A stretch of DNA of 64,000 bases, taken from contig LM994670.1 in NCBI GenBank assembly GCA_000753455.2, positions 1,411,143 through 1,475,142 on the forward strand, in the 5' to 3' direction. The notes under the pieces were generated by a model. The model was not told the DNA's origin, ran no database searches, and saw nothing but the letters and a program-made list of their open reading frames with translations. Shown here in pieces: positions 20,960-31,299 of the stretch. A program made the translations under genes and the position numbers. Each line of letters starts with the position of its first letter. Position 1 is the stretch's first letter. The DNA comes from Clostridium jeddahitimonense (GTDB taxonomy: Bacteria; Bacillota; Clostridia; Clostridiales; Clostridiaceae).

Positions 20960-22027
20960 TTAAGATATTTCAATATCCTTAGTTAGATCTGATAATACAT
21001 TGCTTACTGAAGTGATTGAGTTAATTCTATGTGCATTTGAACCACAAAATACTAATCCATTATCTATATCACCTTTTACGGCTGCAATTAATGCTTCTGA
21101 GATACAATAAGGGGTAGTAGCAGGGGTACAAGGAATTAAACAATTGTAACATTTTCTTACAGGTACATTTTCTACTTTTAAAGTTTCAGTAAGTTTATTT
21201 TTTAAAGCTCTACCAGGCATACCAACAGGACTTTTTACTAATTCAATATCATTTTTATTACTATTTATGTATGCATTTTTAAAGTTGATATGAGCATCAC
21301 ACTCATGAGTAGCAACGAAACGTGTAGCTACTTGAGCCCCGCTAGCACCTAAAGATAAGTATTTTTTTAAATCATCAGAATCAAAAACACCACCGGCAAC
21401 TATAACAGGAATTTTTTTGTTAAATATTTTTTCGAAGTTAGATACCTCTTGAATAACTTCTTTGATATTTTGGTCAAAATTTTCTATTTCATGTTCTAAT
21501 TTATCTTTTTTAAAGCCTAAATGTCCACCAGCTAGTGGACCTTCGACTATTATAGCATCAGCAGTTTTATTATAATGTTTATACCAATACTTTAATATAA
21601 CATTAGTAGCTTTAGCTGACGAAACTATAGGTGCTATTTTGATTAAGTTTTCACCTATAAGTTCTGGTAGTTTTAATGGTAAACCAGCGCCAGATATGAT
21701 TAAATCTGCACCACCTTCTATAGCTGCTTTAACATGTTCTTTATAATAATTTGTTGCAACCATTATGTTCACGCCAATAATTCCATTAGATGAAATTTCT
21801 TTAGCTTTTTGTATATGTTTCTTTAAACCTCTTATATTTGCCTCGGTAGTATTCTTTTCGAAATCCTCTTCCATATAACCAGCATGAGCAGCAGATATTA
21901 CACCTATAGCACCATGTTTTGCAACATTACCAGCTAAGTTAGATAATGATACACCCACTCCCATACCTCCTTGTATTATAGGTAATTTTGTTATTAAATC
22001 TCCAATTATTAACGGTTTAATTTTCAT
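20960..22027 (-). CDS. NAD(P)H-dependent flavin oxidoreductase, nitronate monooxygenase / FabK-like
   Basis: 355 residues from ATG 22027 behind AAAGGAG; the longer frame lacks an SD. TIM-barrel FMN enzyme of the 2-nitropropane dioxygenase family: LPIIQGGMGVGVSLSNLAGNVA, GVNIMVAT, SGAGLPLKLPELI, VEGPLAGGHLG, VAGGVFD and GASGAQVATRFVATHECDAH. It is longer than FabK, with a cysteine-containing C-terminal region (CYNCLIPCTP). It is divergent from the fab operon and its promoter carries the same FabT-like operator as fabH, so a link to fatty-acid metabolism is likely. Substrate unknown; it could be a detoxifying nitronate oxidase or an accessory enoyl reductase. Confidence 0.82.
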   Translation of the reverse strand: MKIKPLIIGDLITKLPIIQGGMGVGVSLSNLAGNVAKHGAIGVISAAHAGYMEEDFEKNTTEANIRGLKKHIQKAKEISSNGIIGVNIMVATNYYKEHVKAAIEGGADLIISGAGLPLKLPELIGENLIKIAPIVSSAKATNVILKYWYKHYNKTADAIIVEGPLAGGHLGFKKDKLEHEIENFDQNIKEVIQEVSNFEKIFNKKIPVIVAGGVFDSDDLKKYLSLGASGAQVATRFVATHECDAHINFKNAYINSNKNDIELVKSPVGMPGRALKNKLTETLKVENVPVRKCYNCLIPCTPATTPYCISEALIAAVKGDIDNGLVFCGSNAHRINSITSVSNVLSDLTKDIEIS

Positions 22028-22051
22028 AATAAACTCCTTTAAATAAAATAG

Positions 22052-22064
22052 TTTGATAATCAAA
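22052..22064. promoter_or_regulatory. FabT-like operator in front of the nitronate monooxygenase-like gene
   Basis: TTTGATAATCAAA, a palindrome matching the published FabT (MarR family) consensus TTTGATTATCAAA of streptococci except for the central base. It lies just downstream of the predicted minus-strand start. Confidence 0.6.
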
Positions 22065-22075
22065 GCAATAATGAC

Positions 22076-22104
22076 ATTATAGTAGTATAATTCAAAAAAA
22101 ACAA
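22076..22104 (-). promoter_or_regulatory. Sigma-A promoter of the nitronate monooxygenase-like gene
   Basis: On the minus strand, -35 TTGTTT (complement of 22099-22104), 17-bp spacer, -10 TATAAT (complement of 22076-22081). Start near 22069. Confidence 0.7.
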
Positions 22105-22127
22105 GATATTTAAAAAAAATATTAATG

Positions 22128-22156
22128 TTGACAATATTTGAAAAAAGTATTATCAT
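22128..22156 (+). promoter_or_regulatory. Sigma-A promoter of the fab operon
   Basis: Consensus -35 TTGACA (22128-22133), 17-bp spacer, -10 TATCAT (22151-22156). Start near 22163, immediately before two operators. Confidence 0.82.
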
Positions 22157-22164
22157 ACAAATAA

Positions 22165-22194
22165 TTTGATATTCAAAATATTTGATATCGAATT
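22165..22194. promoter_or_regulatory. Tandem FabT-like operators upstream of fabH
   Basis: TTTGATATTCAAA (22165-22177) and TTTGATATCGAAT (22181-22193), centres about 16 bp apart, directly after the predicted transcription start. They resemble FabT sites; no fabT gene is in the window, so the repressor would be encoded elsewhere. Confidence 0.6.
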
Positions 22195-22220
22195 AAATAA
22201 AATGAGAGAAGAGGACTGAT

Positions 22221-23195
22221 ATGAAAGGAGTTAAGATAGTCGGTATAGGGCACTATTGCCCAAGTAATGTAGTTAGTAATGAATATATATCATCCTTAGT
22301 TGATACTTCTGATGAGTGGATAGCAAAAAGAACTGGTATTAAAGAAAGAAGAATATCAGACGGGGAATCTACAGTAGACCTTGCAGTTAAGGCTAGTGAA
22401 GAGGCATTGAAAAATAGCGGATATACTACAGAAGATATTGACTTAATTATAGTAGCCACTACTTCACCAGATAGAATAATGCCGTCTACAGCTTGTAGTG
22501 TTCAAGAAAGACTAGGGTGTATAAATGCAACAGCTTTTGATATATCAGCAGCATGCTCAGGTTTTGTATATGGGCTTATAATAGCTAATAGTTTACTTAA
22601 AACTAATGAAAAATTTAGAGCCTTAGTTATCGGAGCAGAGGTTTTATCAAGAATTGTAGATTGGAAAGATAGAAATACTTGTGTTTTATTTGGAGATGGA
22701 GCAGGTGCTGCGGTTTTAGAAAGTAGCGATGACTATGGAATTATTAGCACTTTCTTTGGATCAGATGGAGCTAAAGGTGTTAAAGCCCTAACTAGTACAA
22801 ATCTTTCTTTAAATAATCCGTTTGTAAAAGAAAGTGATGATGAAAAAAGATATATAGAAATGGAAGGTAGAGAGGTATTTAAATTTGCTGTATCAGTAAT
22901 ACCAACCATAGTAAATAATCTTTTAGAAAAATCAGGAGAAAAGATAGATAATATAAAATATATAATACCACATCAAGCGAACTCAAGAATTATTGATGAG
23001 GCTTCAAGGAGATTAGGAATAACTAGTGATAGGTTTTATATAAACCTAGAGAGATACGGAAATACTTCTTCAGCAAGTATACCAATAGCACTAGATGAAA
23101 TGATAAAACGGGAACTTATAAAAAAAGGTGATAAAGTAATTTTAGCTGCTTTTGGTGGAGGATTAACCTGGGCAGGAACATTAATTGAAATTTAA
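22221..23195 (+). CDS. fabH: Beta-ketoacyl-ACP synthase III
   Basis: 324 residues. Thiolase fold with the catalytic Cys in ISAACSGF (about residue 112), His in IIPHQANSRI and Asn in RYGNTSSAS. N-terminal KIVGIGHYCPSNVVSNEYIS and WIAKRTGIKERR are typical. It starts type II fatty-acid synthesis by condensing acyl-CoA with malonyl-ACP. First gene of the eleven-gene fab/acc operon, so the FabT-like operators upstream would control the whole pathway. Confidence 0.98.
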   Translation: MKGVKIVGIGHYCPSNVVSNEYISSLVDTSDEWIAKRTGIKERRISDGESTVDLAVKASEEALKNSGYTTEDIDLIIVATTSPDRIMPSTACSVQERLGCINATAFDISAACSGFVYGLIIANSLLKTNEKFRALVIGAEVLSRIVDWKDRNTCVLFGDGAGAAVLESSDDYGIISTFFGSDGAKGVKALTSTNLSLNNPFVKESDDEKRYIEMEGREVFKFAVSVIPTIVNNLLEKSGEKIDNIKYIIPHQANSRIIDEASRRLGITSDRFYINLERYGNTSSASIPIALDEMIKRELIKKGDKVILAAFGGGLTWAGTLIEI

Positions 23196-23231
23196 AAATA
23201 AAAAAGTAATTTGAATTTGGAGGAATTTATT

Positions 23232-23456
23232 ATGATATTTGAAAAAATTAGAGGAATAGTAGCAGATCAATTAGGGATAGAAGAGGAAAACATAACTTTA
23301 GAAACAAGCTTTATAGAGGACTTAAATGCAGACTCATTAGATTTATTCCAAGTTATTATGGAATTAGAAGATGAATTTAATGTGAAAGTAGAAGACGTTG
23401 AGAAGATAAAGACTGTAGGAGATGCAGTTAAATTTGTGGAATCTGTAACAAAATAA
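23232..23456 (+). CDS. acpP: Acyl carrier protein
   Basis: 74 residues from ATG 23232 behind GGAGG; an in-frame TTG at 23211 precedes the SD and is not the start. Acidic four-helix protein with the phosphopantetheine serine at about residue 35 in the DSL motif (NADSLDLFQVIMELED). It carries all intermediates of the pathway. Slightly shorter than the usual 76-80 residues. Confidence 0.96.
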   Translation: MIFEKIRGIVADQLGIEEENITLETSFIEDLNADSLDLFQVIMELEDEFNVKVEDVEKIKTVGDAVKFVESVTK

Positions 23457-23474
23457 TAGATTGGAGTATATTTT

Positions 23475-24401
23475 ATGAAAAATGATATCTGTAAAATGTT
23501 AGATATAAAATATCCGATCTTCCAAGGTGGGATGGCTTGGGTTTCAGATAGTTCTTTGGCTTCAGCAGTTTCAAATGCTGGAGGGTTAGGTATAATTGCA
23601 GGGGCAACAGCTCCTGTAGATTATATAAGAGAAGAGATAAGAAAAACAAAAGCGTTAACAGATAGACCTTTTGGTTTAAACATAATGCTACTTTCAGATA
23701 ATGCAGAAGAGTTAGCTAGGGTTGCTGTTGAAGAAGGTGTTAAGGTTATAACAACTGGAGCAGGGAATCCAGGAAAGTATATGACTATGTGGAAAGAAGC
23801 TGGGATTAAGGTTATTCCTGTAGTTCCATCAGTTGCGTTAGCTAAAAGAATGGAGAGAGCTGGGGCGGATGCTGTTATAGCAGAAGGATGCGAATCTGGA
23901 GGGCATGTTGGGAAATTAACAACTATGGTATTAGTGCCACAAGTAGTTGATGCAGTAGATATTCCTGTAATAGCAGCGGGAGGAATATGTGATGGAAGAG
24001 GAATAGCAGCAGCTTTTGCACTAGGAGCAAGAGGTATTCAAATGGGAACTAGATTTTTAGTTTCAGATGAGTGTACAATTCATGAAAATTATAAGAATGC
24101 TGTTATTAAAGCTAAAGATATAGATACTGTAGTTACTGGAAGAATTACAGGGCATCCAGTTCAAGTAATAAAAAATAAATTAGCAAGAGAGTTTTTGAAA
24201 TTAGAATCTAGTAATGTATCTGCAGAGAAGTTAGAAGAGTTAGGAAGAGGAGCACTCAGAAGAGCTGTAAAAGATGGAGATGTAGATAATAGTTCATTAA
24301 TGGCTGGTCAAATAAGTGGAATGGTTACTAGAAAACAAAATGTTAAAGAAATAATTGAAGAGATATTTGATGAGTATGAGGAACTTAGAAAGTCCTTATA
24401 A
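23475..24401 (+). CDS. fabK: Enoyl-ACP reductase II (FMN-dependent)
   Basis: 308 residues. FMN-binding TIM barrel: [66 protein letters not shown] and [17 protein letters not shown]. It reduces the trans-2-enoyl-ACP with NAD(P)H, the last step of each cycle. No FabI is seen, so FabK is the operon's enoyl reductase, as in many clostridia and streptococci; FabK enzymes are insensitive to triclosan. It is related to the divergent nitronate monooxygenase-like gene. Confidence 0.95.
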   Translation: MKNDICKMLDIKYPIFQGGMAWVSDSSLASAVSNAGGLGIIAGATAPVDYIREEIRKTKALTDRPFGLNIMLLSDNAEELARVAVEEGVKVITTGAGNPGKYMTMWKEAGIKVIPVVPSVALAKRMERAGADAVIAEGCESGGHVGKLTTMVLVPQVVDAVDIPVIAAGGICDGRGIAAAFALGARGIQMGTRFLVSDECTIHENYKNAVIKAKDIDTVVTGRITGHPVQVIKNKLAREFLKLESSNVSAEKLEELGRGALRRAVKDGDVDNSSLMAGQISGMVTRKQNVKEIIEEIFDEYEELRKSL

Positions 24402-24415
24402 AATTAGGAGGACAT

Positions 24416-25369
24416 ATGAGGATAGCATTTGTATTTTCAGGGCAAGGTGCTCAATATGTAGGAATGGGAAAAGAATTATATGAAAATTTCCATGAAGCAA
24501 AAAATATTTTTGATAATGCTAATGAAATATTAAAGTTTGATTTAAAAAACTTAACTTTTAATGGAGAAGTTGAAGAATTGAACATAACAGAGAATACTCA
24601 GCCGGCGATACTGACTACATCTATTGCTGCGTTAGAGGTGTTAAAAAGTAATGGGATTGAAGGAGAAGTAGTTGCTGGATTAAGTCTTGGTGAATACTCA
24701 GCGCTTGTTGCAGCCAAAGCTTTATCTTTTAAAGAGGCTGTAGAATTAGTTAAAAAAAGAGGGAAGTATATGCAGGAAGCCGTACCTTTAGGTGTTGGTG
24801 CTATGACTGCTATTATGGGATTATCTATAGAAAAAATAGAAGAAGCTTTAGAAAAGTCTAAGGATAAAGGTATAGTTCAAATAGCTAATTATAATACATG
24901 CAATCAGATTGTAATTGGTGGAGAAGTAGGGGCTGTAAATTTTGCATCTAACCTTTGCCTAGAATATGGAGCAAAGAGAGCTATAAGTCTTAAAGTATCT
25001 GGTCCATTCCATACTGAATTATTAGAACCAGCATCAGTTAAATTGAAAGAAGAGTTTGAAAATATAAGGTTTAATTCAATGAAGATACCTGTTATAAGCA
25101 ATGTAACTGCAGATGTAATACAAAAGGAAGAGGATATAAAAGATATTCTTATAAAGCAAGTCAAATCTTCAGTTAGATGGAGAGAAACAGTAGAAAAAAT
25201 GCTTAGTATGGGTATTGATACATTTATAGAGATTGGGCCAGGAAGAACATTAAGTAGTTTTATTAAAGAAATAAGCAGAAGTAATAAAATTAAAGTAAAT
25301 ATATTTAATGTTGAGGATATTAAATCTTTAAATAAAACTTTAGAGGAAGTAGGTAGTTTAAATGCTTAA
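24416..25369 (+). CDS. fabD: Malonyl-CoA:ACP transacylase
   Basis: 317 residues. N-terminal FVFSGQGAQYVGMGKELY, nucleophile GLSLGEYSALVAA (Ser about residue 89) and catalytic His in SGPFHTELL, with IGPGRTLSSF near the end. It loads malonyl groups onto ACP. ATG follows AGGAGGA. The last 8 bp overlap fabG. Confidence 0.97.
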   Translation: MRIAFVFSGQGAQYVGMGKELYENFHEAKNIFDNANEILKFDLKNLTFNGEVEELNITENTQPAILTTSIAALEVLKSNGIEGEVVAGLSLGEYSALVAAKALSFKEAVELVKKRGKYMQEAVPLGVGAMTAIMGLSIEKIEEALEKSKDKGIVQIANYNTCNQIVIGGEVGAVNFASNLCLEYGAKRAISLKVSGPFHTELLEPASVKLKEEFENIRFNSMKIPVISNVTADVIQKEEDIKDILIKQVKSSVRWRETVEKMLSMGIDTFIEIGPGRTLSSFIKEISRSNKIKVNIFNVEDIKSLNKTLEEVGSLNA

Positions 25370-26105
25370 AAATAAAAATGCAGTTATTACTGGAGCTACA
25401 AGAGGAATTGGAAGAGAAATAGCTATAACTTTAGCTAAAAATGGAGCTAATATAGCTATAAATTATAGAAAAGAAAATGAAGAGTTAAATAGTTTAGTTA
25501 ATGAATTAAAAGAATTAGGTGTAGATGTATTTACAAAAAAATGTGATGTAAGCAATGGAGAAGAAGTTGATGAATTTATTAAAGAATCAAAGATGAGCCT
25601 TGGGAGCATAGATATTTTAGTTAATAATGCTGGGATAACTAAGGATGGGTTAATTCTTAGAATGAAAGAAAATGATTTTGATTCAGTAATAGATGTAAAT
25701 TTAAAGGGAGTGTTTAATACTACCAAAGCTGCTTCTGGAATTATGATGAAACAAAGATACGGAAAGATAATAAATATATCTTCAGTAGTTGGTTTATCAG
25801 GAAATGCAGGACAATGTAATTATGCTGCATCAAAGGCTGGTGTAATAGGATTTTCTAAATCAATTGCAAGGGAACTAGCGACAAGGAATGTAAATGTAAA
25901 TGTAGTTGCACCAGGATATATAAATACAGATATGACAAAAGATTTGCCAGAAAAAATTAAGGAAAATATAATTCAAAGTATTCCTATGAAAAAGATAGGA
26001 GAGCCAAAAGAAGTAGCAAACCTAGTATTGTTTTTAGCTTCTGAGCTGTCTGACTATATTACTGGGCAAGTAATTAGTGTTGATGGTGGAATGGTGATGA
26101 ACTAG
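25362..26105 (+). CDS. fabG: 3-oxoacyl-ACP reductase
   Basis: 247 residues. Short-chain dehydrogenase with TGATRGIGREIA cofactor loop, NNAGITKDGLILRM, catalytic Ser in INISSVVGLSGN and YAASKAGVIGFSKSIARE, and the C-terminal ITGQVISVDGGMVM. It reduces beta-ketoacyl-ACP with NADPH. The start overlaps the end of fabD by 8 bp, implying translational coupling. Confidence 0.97.
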   Translation: MLKNKNAVITGATRGIGREIAITLAKNGANIAINYRKENEELNSLVNELKELGVDVFTKKCDVSNGEEVDEFIKESKMSLGSIDILVNNAGITKDGLILRMKENDFDSVIDVNLKGVFNTTKAASGIMMKQRYGKIINISSVVGLSGNAGQCNYAASKAGVIGFSKSIARELATRNVNVNVVAPGYINTDMTKDLPEKIKENIIQSIPMKKIGEPKEVANLVLFLASELSDYITGQVISVDGGMVMN

Positions 26106-26118
26106 AAGGGAGTTTCTT

Positions 26119-27363
26119 ATGAAAAGAAGAGTAGTAGTTACAGGAATAGGAGCAATAACTCCAATAGGAAATTCAGCAAATGAATTTTGGAATAATATTA
26201 AAAAAAATAAAAATGGTATAGATCAAATTACTATTTTTGATACAACAGATTTCAAAGTTAAATTAGCTGCTGAAGTTAAAAACTTTAATGTAGAAGATTA
26301 TATAGGGAAAAAAGAAGCAAAGAGAATGGATAAATACACTCAATTTGCAGTTATAGCATCTAATGAAGCTGTAAAAGATAGTAAGCTTGATTTAGATAAT
26401 ATTGATAAAGAGAGAATTGGAGTTATATTTGGAAGTGGTATAGGTGGAATAGGTACTATAGAAAATCAAATTAATACATTAAAAGATAGAGGACCTAACA
26501 GAGTATCACCACTTACTATACCAATGGGAATTGCAAATATTGCAGCAGGAACAATAGCTATAGAACATGGAATTTTAGGTAGTTGTTTAAGCTTAAATTC
26601 TGCTTGTGCGACATCTACTCATGCCATAGGAGAAGCATATAGAAGTATTAAAGATGGGTATTTAGATGTAATTATAGCTGGAGGATCTGAAGCTTCAATT
26701 ACACCTTTTGGAATTGCGGGATTCCAATCACTTACTGCTTTAAGTAGAAGTGAGGATAAATGTAGAGCATCTATACCTTTCGATAAAGATAGAAATGGAT
26801 TTGTAATGGGTGAAGGTGCTGGCTCATTAATTTTAGAAGATTTAGATAGTGCTTTAAAAAGAGGAGCAAAAATATATGCTGAAATAGTGGGATATGGTAC
26901 TACCTGTGATGCATACCATATTACTTCTCCAAGTAGTGATGGAGATGGAGCTGCGAGAGCTATGATTCAAGCAATGAAGGATGCAAATATATCGTCAAAT
27001 AGTATAGGGTATATAAATGCTCATGGAACATCTACAGAGATTAATGATAAGGTAGAAACTTTAGCAGTAAAAAAGGCTACAGGAGAAGATTATAAGAATA
27101 TATATGTAAGTTCTACGAAGTCTATGACGGGGCATCTTTTAGGTGCTGCAGGGGCGATAGAGGCTATTATATCAATTAAATCACTAGAAGATGGATTTAT
27201 TCCGCCAACTATAAATTATGTAAATCAAGATGAAGAATGTGATTTAAACTTAGTTGTTAATCATGGAATAAATAAAGAATATGATTATGCAATGTCAAAT
27301 TCTTTAGGATTTGGAGGGCATAATGGAACCCTTATATTTAAAAAATGGAGGGAGAATTTATAG
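26119..27363 (+). CDS. fabF: Beta-ketoacyl-ACP synthase II
   Basis: 414 residues. VVVTGIGAITPIGNSANEFW, catalytic Cys in NSACATSTHAIGEAY (about residue 163), His in INAHGTSTEINDKVE and in KSMTGHLLGAAGAIEA, plus NSLGFGGHNGTLIF. It performs the elongation condensations. ATG follows AAGGGAG. The stop codon overlaps the GTG start of accB by one base. Confidence 0.98.
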   Translation: MKRRVVVTGIGAITPIGNSANEFWNNIKKNKNGIDQITIFDTTDFKVKLAAEVKNFNVEDYIGKKEAKRMDKYTQFAVIASNEAVKDSKLDLDNIDKERIGVIFGSGIGGIGTIENQINTLKDRGPNRVSPLTIPMGIANIAAGTIAIEHGILGSCLSLNSACATSTHAIGEAYRSIKDGYLDVIIAGGSEASITPFGIAGFQSLTALSRSEDKCRASIPFDKDRNGFVMGEGAGSLILEDLDSALKRGAKIYAEIVGYGTTCDAYHITSPSSDGDGAARAMIQAMKDANISSNSIGYINAHGTSTEINDKVETLAVKKATGEDYKNIYVSSTKSMTGHLLGAAGAIEAIISIKSLEDGFIPPTINYVNQDEECDLNLVVNHGINKEYDYAMSNSLGFGGHNGTLIFKKWRENL

Positions 27364-27839
27364 TGCTAGATTATAACAAGATAAAAGAGTTAATAAATGA
27401 AATTGATTCATCTAGTATAAGAGTTTTTGAACTTGAGAATGATGGCTTTAAGCTGAAACTAAGTAAAAATGATGAATCAAAAGTAAAGGAAATAAGCAGA
27501 AGAGAAGAAAGTAAACAAGATGAAATTGATTTTAAAACTACTACAAAAAGAGAATTAAAGGAAGTAGGAGTAGAAGATAAAATTAATAATTCTGTAGATA
27601 TAGATTTAAAAGAAGTTAAATCACCTTTAGTAGGTACATTTTATTCATCTTCAATACCAGGGGGGAAACCTTATGTAGAAGTTGGAACTAAGGTAAAAAA
27701 AGGAGATGTACTTTGTATAGTAGAAGCTATGAAAATCATGAATGAAATAACTTCAGATTTTGATGGTGAGATAATTGAAATATTAAGAAAAGATGAAGAT
27801 ATAGTAGAGTTTGGTATGACTATATTTAAAATTAAATAG
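27363..27839 (+). CDS. accB: Biotin carboxyl carrier protein of acetyl-CoA carboxylase
   Basis: 158 residues from GTG 27363 within TAGTG, sharing its G with the fabF stop; GGAGGGA lies upstream inside fabF. An N-terminal helical part and charged linker lead to the biotinyl domain, with the modified lysine in the EAMKIMNE motif. The biotin ligase that would modify it is encoded convergently at the end of the operon. Confidence 0.95.
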   Translation: MLDYNKIKELINEIDSSSIRVFELENDGFKLKLSKNDESKVKEISRREESKQDEIDFKTTTKRELKEVGVEDKINNSVDIDLKEVKSPLVGTFYSSSIPGGKPYVEVGTKVKKGDVLCIVEAMKIMNEITSDFDGEIIEILRKDEDIVEFGMTIFKIK

Positions 27840-27855
27840 TCTAAGGAGATTATAT

Positions 27856-28272
27856 ATGGATATAAAAGAGATTATGGAGATAATTCCACATAGATATCCT
27901 TTTCTTTTAATAGATAAGGTTGAAAGCTTAGAGGGAAATAAAATAGTTGCAACAAAAAATGTTACTATGAATGAATATTTCTTTCAAGGTCATTTTCCAG
28001 TAGAGCCAGTTATGCCTGGAGTATTAATAGTTGAAGCCTTAGCTCAAGCTGGTGCAGTTGCTCTTTTAACAAGAGAAGAGTTTAAAGGGAAAATAGCTTA
28101 TTTTGGTGGAATAAATAATGCTAAATTTAGAAAGAAAGTTGTGCCAGGGGATACCTTAACTTTAGAAGTTGAATTAACTAAAATAAGAGGGGTAGCAGGC
28201 ATTGGTAAAGGAATAGCATATGTAGATGGTAAAAAGGCTTGTGAAGCTGAATTAACATTTATGATTGGCTAA
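27856..28272 (+). CDS. fabZ: 3-hydroxyacyl-ACP dehydratase
   Basis: 138 residues. Hot-dog fold with [14 protein letters not shown] carrying the catalytic His, and [24 protein letters not shown] with the catalytic Glu. It dehydrates beta-hydroxyacyl-ACP to the enoyl form used by FabK. Inserted between accB and accC, the usual clostridial order. Confidence 0.97.
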   Translation: MDIKEIMEIIPHRYPFLLIDKVESLEGNKIVATKNVTMNEYFFQGHFPVEPVMPGVLIVEALAQAGAVALLTREEFKGKIAYFGGINNAKFRKKVVPGDTLTLEVELTKIRGVAGIGKGIAYVDGKKACEAELTFMIG

Positions 28273-28288
28273 GATGAAGAGGTGTTTT

Positions 28289-29632
28289 ATGATAAGAAAG
28301 GTATTAATAGCTAATAGAGGTGAAATTGCTGTAAGAGTAATAAGAGCTTGTAAGGAAATGGGTATAAAGACTGTTGCTATATATTCTGAAGCAGATAAGG
28401 AAGCTATGCATACTCAGTTAGCTGATGAGTCTATTTGTGTTGGTACTCCTAAATCAAAAGACTCCTATTTAAATGAAAGCAATATAATAAGTGCCGCAGT
28501 AATAACTAAATGCAATGCAATTCATCCAGGATTTGGTTTTTTGTCCGAGAAAGCAGAATTTGCTGCAATATGCGAAGAATGTAATATTAAGTTTATAGGA
28601 CCGAGCAGTGATGTAATAAATATTATGGGTAACAAATCAAAAGCTAGGGAAATGATGAAAAAAGCTGGAGTACCTATTGTGCCAGGAAGCGAAGGATTAA
28701 TTAAGTCTTTTGAAGAAGCTAGAGTAGAAGCTAAAAGAATTGGTTATCCAGTTATGATAAAAGCTTCAGCTGGTGGCGGCGGTAAGGGAATTAGAATAGT
28801 TAAAGAAGAAGGTGAACTAGAAAATTCTTTTTTTACTGCTAAATCAGAAGCGCAAATAAATTTTGGTGATGATTCAGTATATATGGAAAAATTTATAGAG
28901 AATCCTAGACATATTGAATTTCAAATACTTGCAGATAGTTTTGGGAATGTAGTGCATTTAGGTGAACGTGATTGTTCAGTTCAAAGAAGAAATCAAAAGT
29001 TATTAGAAGAAGCACCATCATCTATTCTTTCTGATGAATTAAGAGATAAGATGGGAAGAGCGGCTGTAGATGCTGCCAAAGCAGTAGGATATACAAATGC
29101 TGGAACAATTGAGTTTTTAGTAGATAAACATAAGAACTTTTATTTTATGGAAATGAATACTAGAATACAGGTAGAGCATCCAGTAACAGAGATGGTTACT
29201 TCAGTAGATATAGTTAAAGAACAATTGAGAATAGCTAATGGTGAAGAACTATCAATAACTCAAGAAGATATAAATGTTAAGGGACACTCTATAGAATGTA
29301 GAATAAATGCAGAAAATCCTAGTAAGAACTTTGCTCCTTCTCCTGGGAAAATTGGATTTTTAAATTTGCCAGGGGGAAATGGTATTAGAGTAGATACAGC
29401 GGTATATCCAGGATATACAATTCCACCAGTATATGATTCTATGATAGCTAAGGTTATAGTTCATGGAAATAATAGAGAAGAGGCTATAAATAAAATGATT
29501 AGAGCTTTAGATGAGTTTGTAATAGAAGGTGTTGAATGCAATATAGATTTTCAAATAGATATATTGAATAATAAGAAATTTAAATTAGGCATTTTTGATA
29601 CTTCATTTATAAGCACTGAATATAATTTATAG
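28289..29632 (+). CDS. accC: Biotin carboxylase subunit of acetyl-CoA carboxylase
   Basis: 447 residues from ATG 28289 behind GAGGTG; the frame extends to 28265 inside fabZ without an SD. ATP-grasp enzyme: [77 protein letters not shown]. It carboxylates biotin on AccB using ATP and bicarbonate. Confidence 0.98.
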   Translation: MIRKVLIANRGEIAVRVIRACKEMGIKTVAIYSEADKEAMHTQLADESICVGTPKSKDSYLNESNIISAAVITKCNAIHPGFGFLSEKAEFAAICEECNIKFIGPSSDVINIMGNKSKAREMMKKAGVPIVPGSEGLIKSFEEARVEAKRIGYPVMIKASAGGGGKGIRIVKEEGELENSFFTAKSEAQINFGDDSVYMEKFIENPRHIEFQILADSFGNVVHLGERDCSVQRRNQKLLEEAPSSILSDELRDKMGRAAVDAAKAVGYTNAGTIEFLVDKHKNFYFMEMNTRIQVEHPVTEMVTSVDIVKEQLRIANGEELSITQEDINVKGHSIECRINAENPSKNFAPSPGKIGFLNLPGGNGIRVDTAVYPGYTIPPVYDSMIAKVIVHGNNREEAINKMIRALDEFVIEGVECNIDFQIDILNNKKFKLGIFDTSFISTEYNL

Positions 29633-29645
29633 TATGGTGATCAAT

Positions 29646-30512
29646 ATGGGTATTTTTAAGAAAAGACAGTATGGAATAGTAAATTTAACTAAAGAAGAAG
29701 CGGTAGATATACCGGTAGTACCAGATGGCACATGGGTTAAATGTGATAGTTGTGGGAGGATATTATATAAAAAAGTCTTAGAAGAAAATTATAAAATTTG
29801 TAATCATTGTGGTGGATATTTTAGATTAGGTGCTTTTGAGAGAGTTGATCAAGTTTGTGATAAAGGATCTTTTGAGGAATTTAATAGTGGTATATCATCA
29901 AGAAATCCTATGGATTTTGAAGGATACGATAAAAAGCTAAAGAGTAATAGAGAGAAAAGTGGACTAACTGAAGCAGTAATTACAGGTAAGTGTAAAATAA
30001 ATGGAATTAAAAGTATAGTTGCAGTAATGGATTCGAATTTTCTCATGGGAAGCATGGGAATTGCTGTAGGCGAGAAAATTACATTAGCTATTGAAAAGGC
30101 TACAAGAGAAAAGCTACCTATAATTATATTTACTACTTCCGGAGGAGCTAGAATGCAAGAGGGGATTTTCTCTCTTATGCAGATGGCTAAAGTAAGTAGT
30201 GCAATTGGAAAGCATAATGATGAAGGGCTTTTATATATAACTGTTTTAACAGATCCTACAACAGGCGGAGTTACAGCAAGTTTTGCTAGCTTAGGCGATA
30301 TTATTTTAGCAGAACCAAAAGCATTAGTTGGATTTGCTGGTAGAAGAGTAATCGAAGGAACTATAAAAGAAAAGCTACCTGATGACTTTCAAAGTGCAGA
30401 ATTTCTTTTGGAAAATGGATTTGTTGATAAAATTGTTAAAAGAGAAGATATGAAAATAACCTTATATAAACTTTTAAAGCTTCATGGATATAAGGAGAGT
30501 CGTTATGAGTAA
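29646..30512 (+). CDS. accD: Acetyl-CoA carboxylase carboxyltransferase beta subunit
   Basis: 288 residues from ATG 29646, with GGTGAT 5 nt upstream; ATG 29634 directly follows the accC stop and is the alternative. The N-terminal four-cysteine zinc ribbon ([11 protein letters not shown]...CNHCGGYF) is followed by the crotonase-like core with [11 protein letters not shown] and [16 protein letters not shown]. With AccA it transfers the carboxyl group to acetyl-CoA. The last 8 bp overlap accA. Confidence 0.96.
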   Translation: MGIFKKRQYGIVNLTKEEAVDIPVVPDGTWVKCDSCGRILYKKVLEENYKICNHCGGYFRLGAFERVDQVCDKGSFEEFNSGISSRNPMDFEGYDKKLKSNREKSGLTEAVITGKCKINGIKSIVAVMDSNFLMGSMGIAVGEKITLAIEKATREKLPIIIFTTSGGARMQEGIFSLMQMAKVSSAIGKHNDEGLLYITVLTDPTTGGVTASFASLGDIILAEPKALVGFAGRRVIEGTIKEKLPDDFQSAEFLLENGFVDKIVKREDMKITLYKLLKLHGYKESRYE

Positions 30513-31299
30513 AAAAGTTAAAGCTTGGAGTAGAGTTGAAATAGCAAGAATGATTCAAAGACCTACTACACTTCAATATATAGATAAGATTTTTGAAGAT
30601 TTTATAGAGCTTCATGGAGATAGAGGATACAAAGATGATAAGGCTATAGTAGCAGGGCTAGCCTTTTTAGAAGATGAGCCAGTTACTGTTATTGGAATGC
30701 AAAAAGGAAAAGATTTAAATGAAAATATAGAGAGAAATTTTGGGTCTCCTCATCCCGAAGGTTATAGAAAGGCTTTAAGATTTATGAAACAAGCAGAAAA
30801 GTTTAATAGACCTATTATTTGTTTTATAAATACAGCAGGAGCTTATTGTGGCGTTGAGGCAGAGAAGAGAGGGCAAGGAGAAGCTATAGCAAGAAATTTA
30901 ATGGAAATTTCTACTATTAAAGTTCCTATAATATCAATTATAATTGGAGAAGGTGGTAGTGGTGGAGCACTTGCATTAGCTGTTGGTGATAGAGTTTGGA
31001 TGTTGGAAAATTCAGTATATTCAATTTTGTCTCCAGAAGGTTTTGCTTCAATATTATTGAAAGATTCAACAAAATCAAAGGAAGTTGCTGAAACTATGGG
31101 AATTACATCTTATGAGCTTTTAGATAGAAATATAATTGAAAAAGTTATTAAGGAACCTAAAGGTGGAGCACATAATGATTTAGAAAGTGTAGCACAAAAT
31201 ATAAAAGAAGAGATAATAAAGGAATTAGAAATATTAAAGAATAAAACAGTAGATATTCTTTTAGAAGAAAGATATAAAAGATTTAGAAGTTTCTCTTAA
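30505..31299 (+). CDS. accA: Acetyl-CoA carboxylase carboxyltransferase alpha subunit
   Basis: 264 residues from ATG 30505 behind AAGGAGAG inside accD. Carboxyltransferase core with [60 protein letters not shown] and [13 protein letters not shown]. Shorter than enterobacterial AccA but normal for Firmicutes. Last gene of the fab operon; its stop overlaps that of the convergent biotin ligase. Confidence 0.97.
   Translation: MSKKVKAWSRVEIARMIQRPTTLQYIDKIFEDFIELHGDRGYKDDKAIVAGLAFLEDEPVTVIGMQKGKDLNENIERNFGSPHPEGYRKALRFMKQAEKFNRPIICFINTAGAYCGVEAEKRGQGEAIARNLMEISTIKVPIISIIIGEGGSGGALALAVGDRVWMLENSVYSILSPEGFASILLKDSTKSKEVAETMGITSYELLDRNIIEKVIKEPKGGAHNDLESVAQNIKEEIIKELEILKNKTVDILLEERYKRFRSFS

Noticed and set aside
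22052..22064. FapR-type control of the fab operon
   Set aside because: The palindromes match the FabT (MarR) pattern rather than the FapR consensus, and no fapR is nearby.
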